Source: Clostridia bacterium (GTDB lineage: Bacteria > Bacillota_A > Clostridia > Christensenellales > Aristaeellaceae). From it: 5,659 nt of DNA. Positions 1-5,429 of this stretch are shown one piece after another (within the stretch, counting starts at the first letter, position 1; the number at the start of each line of letters is the position of its first letter). The notes beneath the pieces are model-generated. The model worked only from the letters and a program-made list of their open reading frames with translations, made no database searches and was not told the origin of the DNA. The DNA lies in contig JAFQOY010000276.1 in NCBI GenBank assembly GCA_017412025.1, positions 1 through 5,659 on the forward strand, read 5' to 3'. A program made the position numbers and the translations under genes.

Positions 1-78
1 GAGTCGGCGTCTCAACAGATGCTTTACGGGCGTTTTATCAGAAAGAAAAACGGGTATCAAGGGAAAGCGGCGTTGAGA

Positions 79-124
79 CCTCCCTCCTGAGGGAGGTGGC
101 ACGGCAAAGCCGTGACGGAGGGAG
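79..124. repeat. Palindromic intergenic repeat element (MITE/REP-like)
   Basis: The element is bounded by an 8-bp inverted repeat, CTCCCTCC (80-87) and GGAGGGAG (117-124). Inside are two tight hairpins: CCTCCCT/AGGGAGG (79-85 and 90-96, loop CCTG) and CACGGC/GCCGTG (100-105 and 109-114, loop AAA). The outer arm and the first hairpin share the CTCCCTCC strand, so the two folds compete. From memory, very similar sequences recur between genes in gut Clostridia, but the copy number here cannot be seen from one window. An 8-bp inverted repeat GTCTCAAC (9-16) / GTTGAGAC (72-79) lies just outside and may mark a larger unit. No function is assigned. Confidence 0.6.
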
Positions 125-192
125 TGGGATGCGTCTGCCGCCGTGGCTGCGGCTTTCACACTGGAGACTGAATTGTGTGCTGTCTGCCTCAC

Positions 193-221
193 TTGCGCTT
201 GAAACATATTTGCGCTATACT
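193..221 (+). promoter_or_regulatory. Probable promoter of the dipeptidase gene
   Basis: A good -10 box TATACT (216-221, five of six consensus bases) lies 17 nt after a weak -35 TTGCGC (193-198). Transcription would start near 228, leaving a short leader with AAGGAGG at 237-243. A better -35-like hexamer TTGAAA (199-204) is too close to this -10 to be its partner. The weak -35 would fit a low-level or activated promoter. Confidence 0.45.
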
Positions 222-251
222 GTTTGAATACAGACGAAGGAGGAATTCGTG

Positions 252-1157
252 ATGATCATCTGCGATACACACTGCGACACGCTGTACATGCGCGCGCTTC
301 AGCCGGAACAGACGCCCTGCGTGACGATGGACGCCATGGTGCGCGGCGGCATGAGCCTGCAGACCTGCACGCTCTTTGCCGGCAGCAAGGGCATGAGCGA
401 TCATCCGCACGACAAGGCGCTGGCGGAATACGCAGCCTTTGAGCGTCTGGCCGAGACGGAAGGCTGGGTGAAGGTGAATTCTCCGCTGGAAGCGGAGGAG
501 GGAAAGACGAAGATCCTGCTGTCCGTCGAGGGCGGCGAGATCTTCGAGGGCAGCGTGGAGCGCGTGCATGAGTTCCATGCGCGCGGCATCCGCATGGCGG
601 CGCTGACGTGGAACAACGAAAATGAAATCGCCTATCCGGCCAAGGGCGGCACGAAAAACGGAATCAAGCCGCAGGGCTGGGAGATCCTCAAGACGATGGC
701 GCAGCTGAAGATGGCGGCGGATACGAGCCACCTGAATGAAGCCGGTTTCTGGGATCTGATTGACAGGCACAGCCAGCCGCCGATGGCGTCCCATTCCTGC
801 GCGGCGAAACTGCGGCCGCACTTCCGCAACCTGACGGACGAGCAGATCCGCGCGATGGCTGCGCGCGGCGGCTGGATCGGCGTGAATTTCTATCCCAATT
901 TCCTGACCGACGCCGGCAGGGCGGGCGTTGAGGACATCGTATGCCATATCGACCACATGTGCCAGCTGGGCGCGGCGAAGCACGTGGGCTTCGGCTCCGA
1001 TTTTGACGGCATCGAGATCAATCCCTACGACTGCCAGAGCCCGGCGGATATTCCGAAGATCCTTGACGGCCTGCGCGCGCGCGGCTACAGCGAGGAGGCG
1101 GTCGAGGACATCGCCGGAAGGAATTTCCTTGAGTATTATCGCAGGCTTGGATGGTAA
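252..1157 (+). CDS. Zinc dipeptidase, peptidase family M19 (membrane/renal dipeptidase type)
   Basis: This 301-aa protein should hydrolyse dipeptides at a binuclear zinc centre in a TIM-barrel of the amidohydrolase superfamily. The M19 signature is complete: HxD as H7 and D9 (CDTHCDT), bridging E93 (SVEGGE), H160 (DTSH), H181 (SHSCA), substrate-contacting R192 (HFRN) and D250 (GFGSDFDG). It ends with the family-typical GRNFLEYYR. There is no signal peptide or lipobox, so it is predicted cytoplasmic, unlike the anchored mammalian enzyme, and it is at the short end for the family. The start is ATG 252, 8 nt after AAGGAGG (237-243). GTG 249, only 5 nt away, would add one residue. It stands alone in its transcription direction, facing a convergent regulator. 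Substrate range cannot be read from the sequence; some bacterial relatives act on D-amino-acid dipeptides. Family assignment is secure; specificity is not. Confidence 0.95.
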   Translation: MIICDTHCDTLYMRALQPEQTPCVTMDAMVRGGMSLQTCTLFAGSKGMSDHPHDKALAEYAAFERLAETEGWVKVNSPLEAEEGKTKILLSVEGGEIFEGSVERVHEFHARGIRMAALTWNNENEIAYPAKGGTKNGIKPQGWEILKTMAQLKMAADTSHLNEAGFWDLIDRHSQPPMASHSCAAKLRPHFRNLTDEQIRAMAARGGWIGVNFYPNFLTDAGRAGVEDIVCHIDHMCQLGAAKHVGFGSDFDGIEINPYDCQSPADIPKILDGLRARGYSEEAVEDIAGRNFLEYYRRLGW

Positions 1158-1175
1158 AGGAGAATCAAATGATAA

Positions 1176-1202
1176 GGCGCATGCCTTTTGCGGGCATGCG
1201 CC
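1176..1202. terminator. Hairpin between convergent genes, probable terminator
   Basis: A perfect 10-bp stem, GGCGCATGCC (1176-1185) and GGCATGCGCC (1193-1202), has a 7-nt loop. It sits 18 nt after the dipeptidase stop and 9 nt past the stop of the convergent XRE gene, so it could end both transcripts. Neither side has a proper U-tract: the plus side reads ATTGTATATT and the minus side TTATCATTTG. Intrinsic termination is therefore likely but not certain. Confidence 0.6.
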
Positions 1203-1211
1203 ATTGTATAT

Positions 1212-1583
1212 TCAGTCTTTATCGGGCAGCTTCTCGTTTTCTGCCGCCGCCTGGCAAAGGGCGTACATCAGTCTGCGCGTCCTGGCGGAACAGCCGTTGG
1301 CCAGCCTTGCGATGGCCTGGCCCAGCTCCTGCGCGCTGGCGTCCGGCGGGGCGGCGAAGCTTTCTTCCATCGCGCAGCCGTTTAAAAGCGAGGCCAGCGG
1401 CACATGGAGCGCATGCGCGATCTGCGCAAGCTGCTCGAGCGACGCGGGGCGCTCTCCGCGCTCCAGACGGCCAAAGTGCAGCTGAGACATCCTGAGTTTT
1501 TCTGCAATCTGTTCCTGTGTGAGGTTCGCTTCCTTACGGGCGGTACGGATGTTGCTGCCGATGGTCTTGTAGGAAACGATCAT
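1212..1583 (-). CDS. XRE-family helix-turn-helix transcriptional regulator
   Basis: This 123-aa protein has an N-terminal Cro/C1-type HTH domain (about residues 8-67). The core IRTARKEANLTQEQIAEKL is followed by a recognition region RMSQLHFGRLERGER and the usual helix ending in HVPLASLL. The remaining ~55 residues are Ala-rich, predicted helical and without a recognisable sensor domain; they may serve in dimerisation. The start is ATG 1583, 5 nt after GGAGGGA (minus strand, 1595-1589). It lies 175 bp downstream of the LysR gene on the same strand. I found no strong promoter in that gap, only a weak TTGTTC-18-TATTTT, so co-transcription with the LysR gene is possible. The leader contains a stem that includes the start codon (separate entry). 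The target is unknown; control of itself or the adjacent dipeptidase is a guess from position. Confidence 0.9.
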   Translation of the reverse strand: MIVSYKTIGSNIRTARKEANLTQEQIAEKLRMSQLHFGRLERGERPASLEQLAQIAHALHVPLASLLNGCAMEESFAAPPDASAQELGQAIARLANGCSARTRRLMYALCQAAAENEKLPDKD

Positions 1584-1620
1584 GTGAGTCCCTCCGTTTT
1601 TTCAGGAATACCCACATGAT
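1579..1620 (-). promoter_or_regulatory. Leader stem-loop (or operator) enclosing the XRE start codon
   Basis: In the minus-strand mRNA, AUCAUGUGGGU (1620-1610) can pair with ACUCACAUGAU (1589-1579): 11 bp with one G-U pair and no mismatch. The AUG (1583-1581) lies in the 3' arm and the Shine-Dalgarno sequence GGAGGG lies in the 20-nt loop. Such a fold would expose the SD but hold the start codon in a helix, damping translation. As DNA, the same arms (ATCATGTG/CACATGAT) could be operator half-sites for autorepression by the XRE protein. The sequence alone does not choose between these. Confidence 0.5.
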
Positions 1621-1758
1621 ATCCCGAAAACGAAGAAAATAACATGTCATAAAAAGATAGAACAAATCAATTTGGATATACGCTGGAAAATATTGCACAT
1701 CCGAAGGGCAGGAAGCTGTACGGGACAGGAAAAGCAAGGCGGCAGCAGGAATTTTCTG

Positions 1759-2679
1759 TCAGGGGCGATAGGCCGTCATCGCGCGGAAACGGCTGCACAC
1801 GAGGCTGAAAAGCAGCTCTGCGTGCGGGGCAAGGGGAGTCTCCCGGTGATGCGCCATGTAAAACGGCGGCAGATACGCGTCCGTGCCAATGTGATAGTGG
1901 GCGAGCTTCTGCATGCTGTCGCGGTCGCAAAGCAGCGAAATAAAGGGGGAGAGCATAACCAGGCTGCCGCCTGCGCAGCAGCGCTTGGCAGTGGATACGC
2001 TGTCGCAGACGAGGACCGGGCCGGGCTGTATGCCGCAGGAGGAGAACAGATCGTCATAGTACCGCCTGTGCGGATTGGCGGCGTCGGGCAGGATGAAGCG
2101 CTCATGCTCCGCCTCGCGAAGGCCTATGGTCGAGCCGGAGGGAATGCGCTGGGCCAGCGCGGTCTTTTTGCCTGCGAGGAGCACGATTTCCTCCGAGGCG
2201 ATCTGACGGTATTCGAGCTTGGGGTGATGGTTTTCCCCGGAAAGCAGCGCCATGTCAAGCTCTCCGCGCAGCAGCAGCAGCTCAAGCTCCTGCGCGCTGT
2301 GCTCGCAGACCTCAAGCCGGACGCCGGGATACGCGGCGATGAAATCCGGGAGAACCTGGGGCAGCAGCTCGTCGGACCGGTGATGCATCAGCCCGACGCG
2401 CAGCGTACCCTCTGCCTGTCCGCGCAGCAGGCTGAGCGATTCGCGCAGCTGCTCCTCCGTCTGCACGATGCGGCGCGCCGCCTGCGCGTACAGTTCGCCC
2501 GCCGGGGTGAGCCGAACGGCGGAATGGCCGCGCACGAATATGCTTTCGCCCAGCTGTGTCTCGATCTGGCGCACGGTCTGCGACAGCGTCGGCTGGGTGA
2601 TCTGAAGCGCTTTGGCGGCGGCGGTGAAGCTGCCCTCGCGCAGGATGGTCAGGATGATTCTGGCATGACGGGTATTCAC
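1759..2679 (-). CDS. LysR-type transcriptional regulator, probable regulator of the divergent aminopeptidase
   Basis: This 306-aa protein has the normal LysR length and organisation. Residues 1-60 form the winged HTH, with the family hallmark GSFTAAAKALQITQPTLSQ and RLTPAGELY. A linker helix (about 61-90) leads to the periplasmic-binding-protein-like effector domain (about 91-300), beginning GTLRVGLMHH and containing the typical ELDMALLSG stretch. The effector domain is cysteine-containing (C125, C215, C225, C234, C235) but shows no ligand-specific motif I can name. The start is GTG 2679, 6 nt after GGGAGGC (minus strand, 2692-2686). It is transcribed divergently from the Xaa-Pro aminopeptidase gene. 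Its own promoter is overlapped by a T-N11-A palindrome, the arrangement by which LysR proteins usually repress themselves and control the divergent neighbour. A peptide- or amino-acid-related effector is inference from context. Confidence 0.95.
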   Translation of the reverse strand: MNTRHARIILTILREGSFTAAAKALQITQPTLSQTVRQIETQLGESIFVRGHSAVRLTPAGELYAQAARRIVQTEEQLRESLSLLRGQAEGTLRVGLMHHRSDELLPQVLPDFIAAYPGVRLEVCEHSAQELELLLLRGELDMALLSGENHHPKLEYRQIASEEIVLLAGKKTALAQRIPSGSTIGLREAEHERFILPDAANPHRRYYDDLFSSCGIQPGPVLVCDSVSTAKRCCAGGSLVMLSPFISLLCDRDSMQKLAHYHIGTDAYLPPFYMAHHRETPLAPHAELLFSLVCSRFRAMTAYRP

Positions 2680-2707
2680 GGCGGCGCCTCCCTGTGTTGT
2701 GATCTGA

Positions 2708-2720
2708 TCCTATTGTAGGA
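2708..2720. promoter_or_regulatory. Candidate LysR-type operator (T-N11-A box)
   Basis: TCCTATTGTAGGA is a perfect 5-bp inverted repeat around TTG and fits the T-N11-A consensus of LysR boxes. It fully covers the -10 hexamer of the LysR gene promoter (2717-2712). It is centred about 83 bp upstream of the predicted aminopeptidase transcription start, somewhat further than the usual activation site near -65. Autorepression is the simplest reading. Confidence 0.6.
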
Positions 2721-2740
2721 CAGCGCGGCGGTTTTGTCCA
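2712..2740 (-). promoter_or_regulatory. Promoter of the LysR-type regulator gene
   Basis: On the minus strand, TGGACA (2740-2735, five of six) and TACAAT (2717-2712, five of six) are separated by 17 nt, a near-consensus sigma-A promoter. Transcription would start near 2705, giving a leader of about 26 nt before GTG 2679 that includes the SD at 2692-2686. Confidence 0.7.
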
Positions 2741-2748
2741 TGGAAAAA
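2733..2748. promoter_or_regulatory. Near-palindrome on the LysR gene -35 box
   Basis: TTTGTCCATGGAAAAA is a 16-bp palindrome centred on CCATGG with one mismatched pair (G2736/A2745). It covers the -35 hexamer of the minus-strand promoter. It could be a second binding site for the regulator, 26 bp centre to centre from the T-N11-A box, but its even spacing differs from that box and it may be chance. Confidence 0.3.
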
Positions 2749-2761
2749 TGACGCATGGGGA

Positions 2762-2790
2762 TTGGCGGCTCAGTCGATCGATGATATAAT
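2762..2790 (+). promoter_or_regulatory. Promoter of the Xaa-Pro aminopeptidase gene
   Basis: A perfect TATAAT (2785-2790) lies 17 nt after TTGGCG (2762-2767, four of six). The predicted start near 2797 gives a leader of about 43 nt with AAGGAG at 2825-2830. The perfect -10 with a weaker -35 fits basal expression open to LysR-mediated activation from the upstream palindrome. Confidence 0.75.
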
Positions 2791-2839
2791 GAACGTATCA
2801 TACGCTTACAAGCAGCATCAGGTTAAGGAGATTGAATCA

Positions 2840-4633
2840 ATGAGTATTGTGCAGAGGCTTGCCGCGCTGCGTGCGCGCATGGAAGAGGAAAACATGGCGG
2901 TCGTGATCGTTCCGACGGCGGATTCGCACGCGTCGGAATATCTGGCCGATTATTTTAAGACGCGCCAGTGGCTGTGCGGCTTCACCGGCTCCGCCGGTAC
3001 GCTCGTCGTCGGCCGCGAGGAGGCTGCGCTGTTTACCGACGGCCGCTATTTCATTCAGGCCGAAAGGCAGCTGGAGGGCACGGGCGTGACGCTCATGCGC
3101 ATGGGCGTGGCCGGCGTGCCGACTGTGGAGCAGTATGTGATGCGCCTGGCAAAGGCGGGCGACAGCGTGGGCATCGACTTCTCCGTCGTCAGCTCCCGCT
3201 TTGCCGCCGATCTGAGCGACCAGCTGTCCTCCTGCGAGATCGCCCTGCGCGACACGGGCGACTGGTTTGCGGACCTGTGGACGGATCGTCCGCCGATGCC
3301 GCGCGGCGCGGTATACCTGCTGGATGAAAAATACGCCGGGCAGAGCTGCGCGGACAAGCTCAGCGCCACGCGCGCCGCGATGGCGGCCGCCGGCGCGGAT
3401 GTGCATGTGACCAACGTGCTGGACGACATCGCCTGGACGCTCAACGTGCGCGGCAGCGACGTGCACTGCACGCCGGTGGTGATGAGCTATCTGATGATCA
3501 CGGCGGAGGATGCGACCTGGTTTGTGGACAGGGACAAGGTCAGCCCGCTGGTTGAGGCGGAGCTGGCTTCCTGCGGCGTGTTCCTGCGCGGCTATGAGGA
3601 GATTGAGGCGGCGCTCGACGCGATCGAGCCCGGCACGGCAGTGATGCTCGACGGCAGCCGCCTGACGGCGAGGCTCTGCTCCGCGCTGTCCGACGCGAAC
3701 ATCATCCAGCACGAGAACCCGGCGTTCAGGCTCAAGGCGATCAAGAACGATGTGGAGCTTGAAAATCTGCGCCAGGCGCACATCCGGGACGGCCTTGCGG
3801 TGACGAAGCTGATGTACTGGCTCAAGCAGAACGCCGGCAAGGTGGAGATGACCGAGCTGAGCGTGGAAAATGAGCTGCTCAGGCTGCGCCAGGCGCAGGA
3901 GCATTTCATCTCCCCGAGCTTTGACACCATCTGCGCCTATCGCGCCAACGCCGCGATGATGCACTACCGCGCGACGGAAGAATCCAGCGCGGCGATTGAG
4001 GCCAGGGATCTGCTGCTCATCGACTCCGGCGCGCAGTATCTGGAGGGCACGACCGACATCACCCGCACGTTTGCGATGGGCGAGGTGGAGGAGGAGCAGA
4101 AGGTGCACTTCACCGCCGTGCTCTGCGGCATGCTGAACCTGGCCAACGCCCGCTTCCTGCACGGCTGCACCGGCATCGGCCTTGACATTCTGGCGCGCGG
4201 CCCGATGTGGGACATGGGCATTGATTACCGCTGCGGCACGGGCCACGGCATCGGCTATCTGCTCAGCGTGCACGAGGGACCCAACGCCTTCCGCTGGTAC
4301 AAGAGCGCCACGCGCAACGAGGACACGGTGCTGGACGCCGGCATGGTGACCACCGACGAGCCGGGCGTGTACATCGAGGGCAGCCACGGCATCCGCATTG
4401 AGAACGAGCTGGTGTGCAGAAAGCTTGAATGCGGCGAGTACGGCCAGTTCATGGGCTTTGAGGTGATCACCTGCGCGCCGATTGATCTGGACGCGGTGAT
4501 CCCGGAGCAGATGACGGCGCGGCAGCGCGGCTGGCTGAACGCATATCACGCGTTTGTGGCGGAAAAGCTCATGCCGCTGATGGACGGCGAGGAGGAGCGC
4601 GCCTGGCTTGCGCATGCGACGCGCGCGATCTGA
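2840..4633 (+). CDS. Xaa-Pro aminopeptidase (aminopeptidase P), peptidase family M24B
   Basis: This 597-aa enzyme should release the N-terminal residue from peptides with proline in second position, using two metal ions (Mn-type) in the pita-bread fold. It has the long three-domain architecture also seen in human XPNPEP1: two creatinase-like N-terminal domains (about 5-135 and 155-300), then the catalytic domain (about 305-540) and a C-terminal extension with WLNAYH (565-570). All metal ligands are visible: D395 (IDSGAQY), D406 (GTTDITRT), H469 (GTGHGIG), E507 (TDEPGVY) and E521 (GIRIEN). Catalytic histidines H375 (MMHYRA) and H478 (VHEGP) are also present. Ligand spacing closely follows human XPNPEP1, apart from about four extra residues between H469 and E507. 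There is no signal peptide, so it is cytoplasmic. The start is ATG 2840, 9 nt after AAGGAG; the frame is open further upstream, but that part is promoter. It is probably monocistronic, controlled by the divergent LysR protein, and followed by a strong terminator. Confidence 0.97.
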   Translation: MSIVQRLAALRARMEEENMAVVIVPTADSHASEYLADYFKTRQWLCGFTGSAGTLVVGREEAALFTDGRYFIQAERQLEGTGVTLMRMGVAGVPTVEQYVMRLAKAGDSVGIDFSVVSSRFAADLSDQLSSCEIALRDTGDWFADLWTDRPPMPRGAVYLLDEKYAGQSCADKLSATRAAMAAAGADVHVTNVLDDIAWTLNVRGSDVHCTPVVMSYLMITAEDATWFVDRDKVSPLVEAELASCGVFLRGYEEIEAALDAIEPGTAVMLDGSRLTARLCSALSDANIIQHENPAFRLKAIKNDVELENLRQAHIRDGLAVTKLMYWLKQNAGKVEMTELSVENELLRLRQAQEHFISPSFDTICAYRANAAMMHYRATEESSAAIEARDLLLIDSGAQYLEGTTDITRTFAMGEVEEEQKVHFTAVLCGMLNLANARFLHGCTGIGLDILARGPMWDMGIDYRCGTGHGIGYLLSVHEGPNAFRWYKSATRNEDTVLDAGMVTTDEPGVYIEGSHGIRIENELVCRKLECGEYGQFMGFEVITCAPIDLDAVIPEQMTARQRGWLNAYHAFVAEKLMPLMDGEEERAWLAHATRAI

Positions 4634-4643
4634 TTTAGATTTT

Positions 4644-4709
4644 CTGAATATGCAAAGCGCACGGAGGAGCGGTCTTCCGTGCGCTGTTTCTTATATATTC
4701 AGTTTTTTT
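4644..4709 (+). terminator. Intrinsic terminator of the aminopeptidase gene
   Basis: A perfect 10-bp GC-rich stem, AGCGCACGGA (4656-4665) and TCCGTGCGCT (4676-4685), has a 10-nt loop and is followed by GTTTCTT. An outer 8-bp inverted repeat, CTGAATAT (4644-4651) and ATATTCAG (4695-4702), extends the fold and is directly followed by seven T residues (4703-4709). The outer arm and T-tract lie inside the last codons of the convergent small gene. The inner stem could also stop that gene's transcript, though the minus side lacks a U-tract. Confidence 0.8.
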
Positions 4710-4969
4710 GCCTCATAGGGCGTGAGGATTTCCAGCATGATGCGCGCGCCAAGCTGGAAGCCGCAGATGAAGGATTCGCAGTTTTCGTAGGGCACCTCGT
4801 CGTGAAGAGAATCCCACAGGTTGATGAACTGCGCTTTTTGTTCTTCGGAAAGGGATTGAATGAGTGCGTTTTCCGCCATGAAATGATTTTCAAGATGCTG
4901 TCTGTGTTCGCTGAGGAAATGATTGGGATGATCAAAGCGTTCATAGATGGTTTTGATAATGGATTCCAT
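4691..4969 (-). CDS. Small conserved hypothetical protein, DUF6809-like
   Basis: This 92-aa protein is predicted to be all-helical, soluble and rich in Glu, His and Asn, with no signal peptide or membrane segment. The N-terminal half (MESIIKTIYERFDHPNHFL) and the C-terminal helix pair with CESFICGFQLGARIMLEIL resemble, from memory, small Firmicutes proteins grouped as DUF6809; this needs a profile search. The start is ATG 4969, 7 nt after AAGGAG (minus strand, 4982-4977). It is divergent from an 82-aa HTH gene, with two operator-like repeats between them, so the HTH protein probably represses it. Its codon use is AT-richer than that of the peptidase genes. The opposite strand is also open over 103 codons, but that frame starts with GTG inside a terminator stem and has no SD. 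Function is unknown. Confidence 0.8.
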   Translation of the reverse strand: MESIIKTIYERFDHPNHFLSEHRQHLENHFMAENALIQSLSEEQKAQFINLWDSLHDEVPYENCESFICGFQLGARIMLEILTPYEAKKLNI

Positions 4970-4993
4970 ACAGATACTCCTTTTTTTTAGAAT

Positions 4994-5010
4994 GACATCT
5001 AGTGAATGTC
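4994..5010. promoter_or_regulatory. Operator-like inverted repeat, site 1
   Basis: GACAT-N7-ATGTC forms a 17-bp dyad. The 20-bp stretch 4994-5013 matches 16 of 20 bases of the second site at 5047-5066 (shared GACA..., AGT and ATGTCAAT). It lies just downstream of the predicted minus-strand transcription start (near 5016), where a bound repressor would block the small DUF6809-like gene. Confidence 0.6.
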
Positions 5011-5022
5011 AATGTGTGTATG

Positions 5023-5051
5023 AGTATAGCATATGATAAGTATGATGACAA
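5023..5051 (-). promoter_or_regulatory. Promoter of the small DUF6809-like gene
   Basis: On the minus strand, TTGTCA (5051-5046, five of six) and TATACT (5028-5023, five of six) have 17-nt spacing. Operator-like site 2 overlaps the -35 box and site 1 lies right after the start point. A second minus-strand candidate, TTGACA (5012-5007) with TAAAAA (4989-4984), would start too close to the SD to be useful. Confidence 0.6.
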
Positions 5052-5063
5052 TCAGTAAATGTC
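5047..5063. promoter_or_regulatory. Operator-like inverted repeat, site 2
   Basis: GACA-N9-TGTC forms a 17-bp dyad related to site 1 and starts exactly 53 bp from it, close to five helical turns, so both would face the same side of the DNA. It overlaps the -35 box of the minus-strand promoter and sits 15 bp before the HTH gene start, just after TATGAT (5041-5046 and 5032-5037), possible -10 boxes for that gene. One regulator bound here could control both directions. Confidence 0.6.
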
Positions 5064-5078
5064 AATTCGGAGGAGAAA

Positions 5079-5327
5079 ATGTACAAGAATAAAGCGAAAA
5101 ATGGAATAAACAATATTTGCGGCTTGAAAATCAAACAATACAGAGAAGGATTGCCGCAAAGAACTTCCCAGCGACGGTTTGCAGAATTGATGCAGGCAGA
5201 AGGTATCGATTTGGATAAAAACGCGATTCAAAGGATTGAAAGCGGAAAACGGTTTGTTACAGATATCGAGTTAAAAGCATTTGCGCGCGTGTTGGGCGTG
5301 AGCTATTCGGATTTGCTGGATGAATGA
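5079..5327 (+). CDS. Small XRE/Cro-C1-type helix-turn-helix regulator
   Basis: This 82-aa protein is essentially a single HTH domain. Residues 16-82 cover LKIKQYREGLPQRTSQRRFAEL, a spacer rich in acidic residues (EGIDLDKNAI), the recognition part IQRIESGKRF and a closing helix pair ending VLGVSYSDLLDE. The insertion between helices 2 and 3 (QAEGIDLDKN) is typical of a recurring Firmicutes subgroup with IESGKRFVTDIELKA. The start is ATG 5079, 5 nt after GGAGG (5069-5073). Lacking a sensor domain, it probably acts as a dimeric DNA-binding switch on the paired 17-bp repeats directly upstream, controlling itself and the divergent small gene. The gene is AT-rich (21 of 60 G or C at 5101-5160) against its GC-rich neighbours, which suggests recent acquisition. 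No toxin-like partner is evident downstream. Confidence 0.88.
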   Translation: MYKNKAKNGINNICGLKIKQYREGLPQRTSQRRFAELMQAEGIDLDKNAIQRIESGKRFVTDIELKAFARVLGVSYSDLLDE

Positions 5328-5350
5328 TAACGCTGATAGATAGGGACGTC

Positions 5351-5365
5351 TGCGCCGTTGGCGCA
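5351..5365. repeat. Short perfect hairpin
   Basis: TGCGCC-GTT-GGCGCA forms a 6-bp stem with a 3-nt loop 23 nt after the HTH gene stop. No T-tract follows, so it is a weak terminator at best. It opens a run of palindromic, GC-rich DNA (5351-5522) with no credible gene, which looks like intergenic repeat material. Confidence 0.5.
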
Positions 5366-5385
5366 GGGAACGCGCTCCGCTGGGC

Positions 5386-5429
5386 AAGAGGGGGAGGGGG
5401 GATTTCGATTTCCCCCTTCTCCCCCTCTT
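5386..5429. repeat. Long G/C-homopolymer hairpin
   Basis: The purine-rich arm 5386-5401 (AAGAGGGGGAGGGGGG) pairs with the pyrimidine arm 5414-5429 over 16 bp with two G-U pairs, around a short AT-rich loop. It is followed by further C-runs instead of T-rich sequence, so it is not a classical terminator. It may nevertheless end the HTH gene transcript or be part of a dispersed repeat. Confidence 0.6.

Noticed and set aside
3..227. Frame open from the left edge to TGA 225-227 (and a second frame open from 1 to TGA 88-90)
   Set aside because: Both read through the palindromic repeat, and the longer one also through the dipeptidase promoter. Neither gives a recognisable protein. A C-terminus of an upstream gene before about 78 is possible but cannot be chosen.
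1169..1495. Plus-strand frame starting ATG 1169 with AAGGAG at 1157-1162
   Set aside because: It has a decent SD, but the frame passes through the terminator hairpin and lies antisense to the XRE gene, with an Arg/Pro/Ala-rich low-complexity product. It is a shadow of the XRE gene.
1672..2718. 348-codon plus-strand open frame
   Set aside because: Antisense to the complete LysR gene, no SD, and it ends inside the promoter region. Its length results from GC-rich codon use.
2837..4615. 592-codon minus-strand open frame
   Set aside because: Antisense to the aminopeptidase, which has all catalytic residues. The product is rich in His, Arg and Ala with no domain.
4679..4990. 103-codon plus-strand frame opposite the DUF6809-like gene
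   Set aside because: It starts with GTG within the terminator stem, has no SD and runs into the opposite gene's SD. The minus-strand frame has a proper start and SD.
4984..5012. Minus-strand TTGACA-17-TAAAAA as promoter of the small gene
   Set aside because: The -35 is perfect, but the start would fall at or within the SD, leaving no usable leader. TTGTCA-17-TATACT upstream is better placed.
4691..5327. Classical toxin-antitoxin pair
   Set aside because: The genes are divergent rather than in one operon, and the 92-aa protein shows no toxin motif (no RelE, HicA, HipA or Fic features). The idea is kept only as a speculation.
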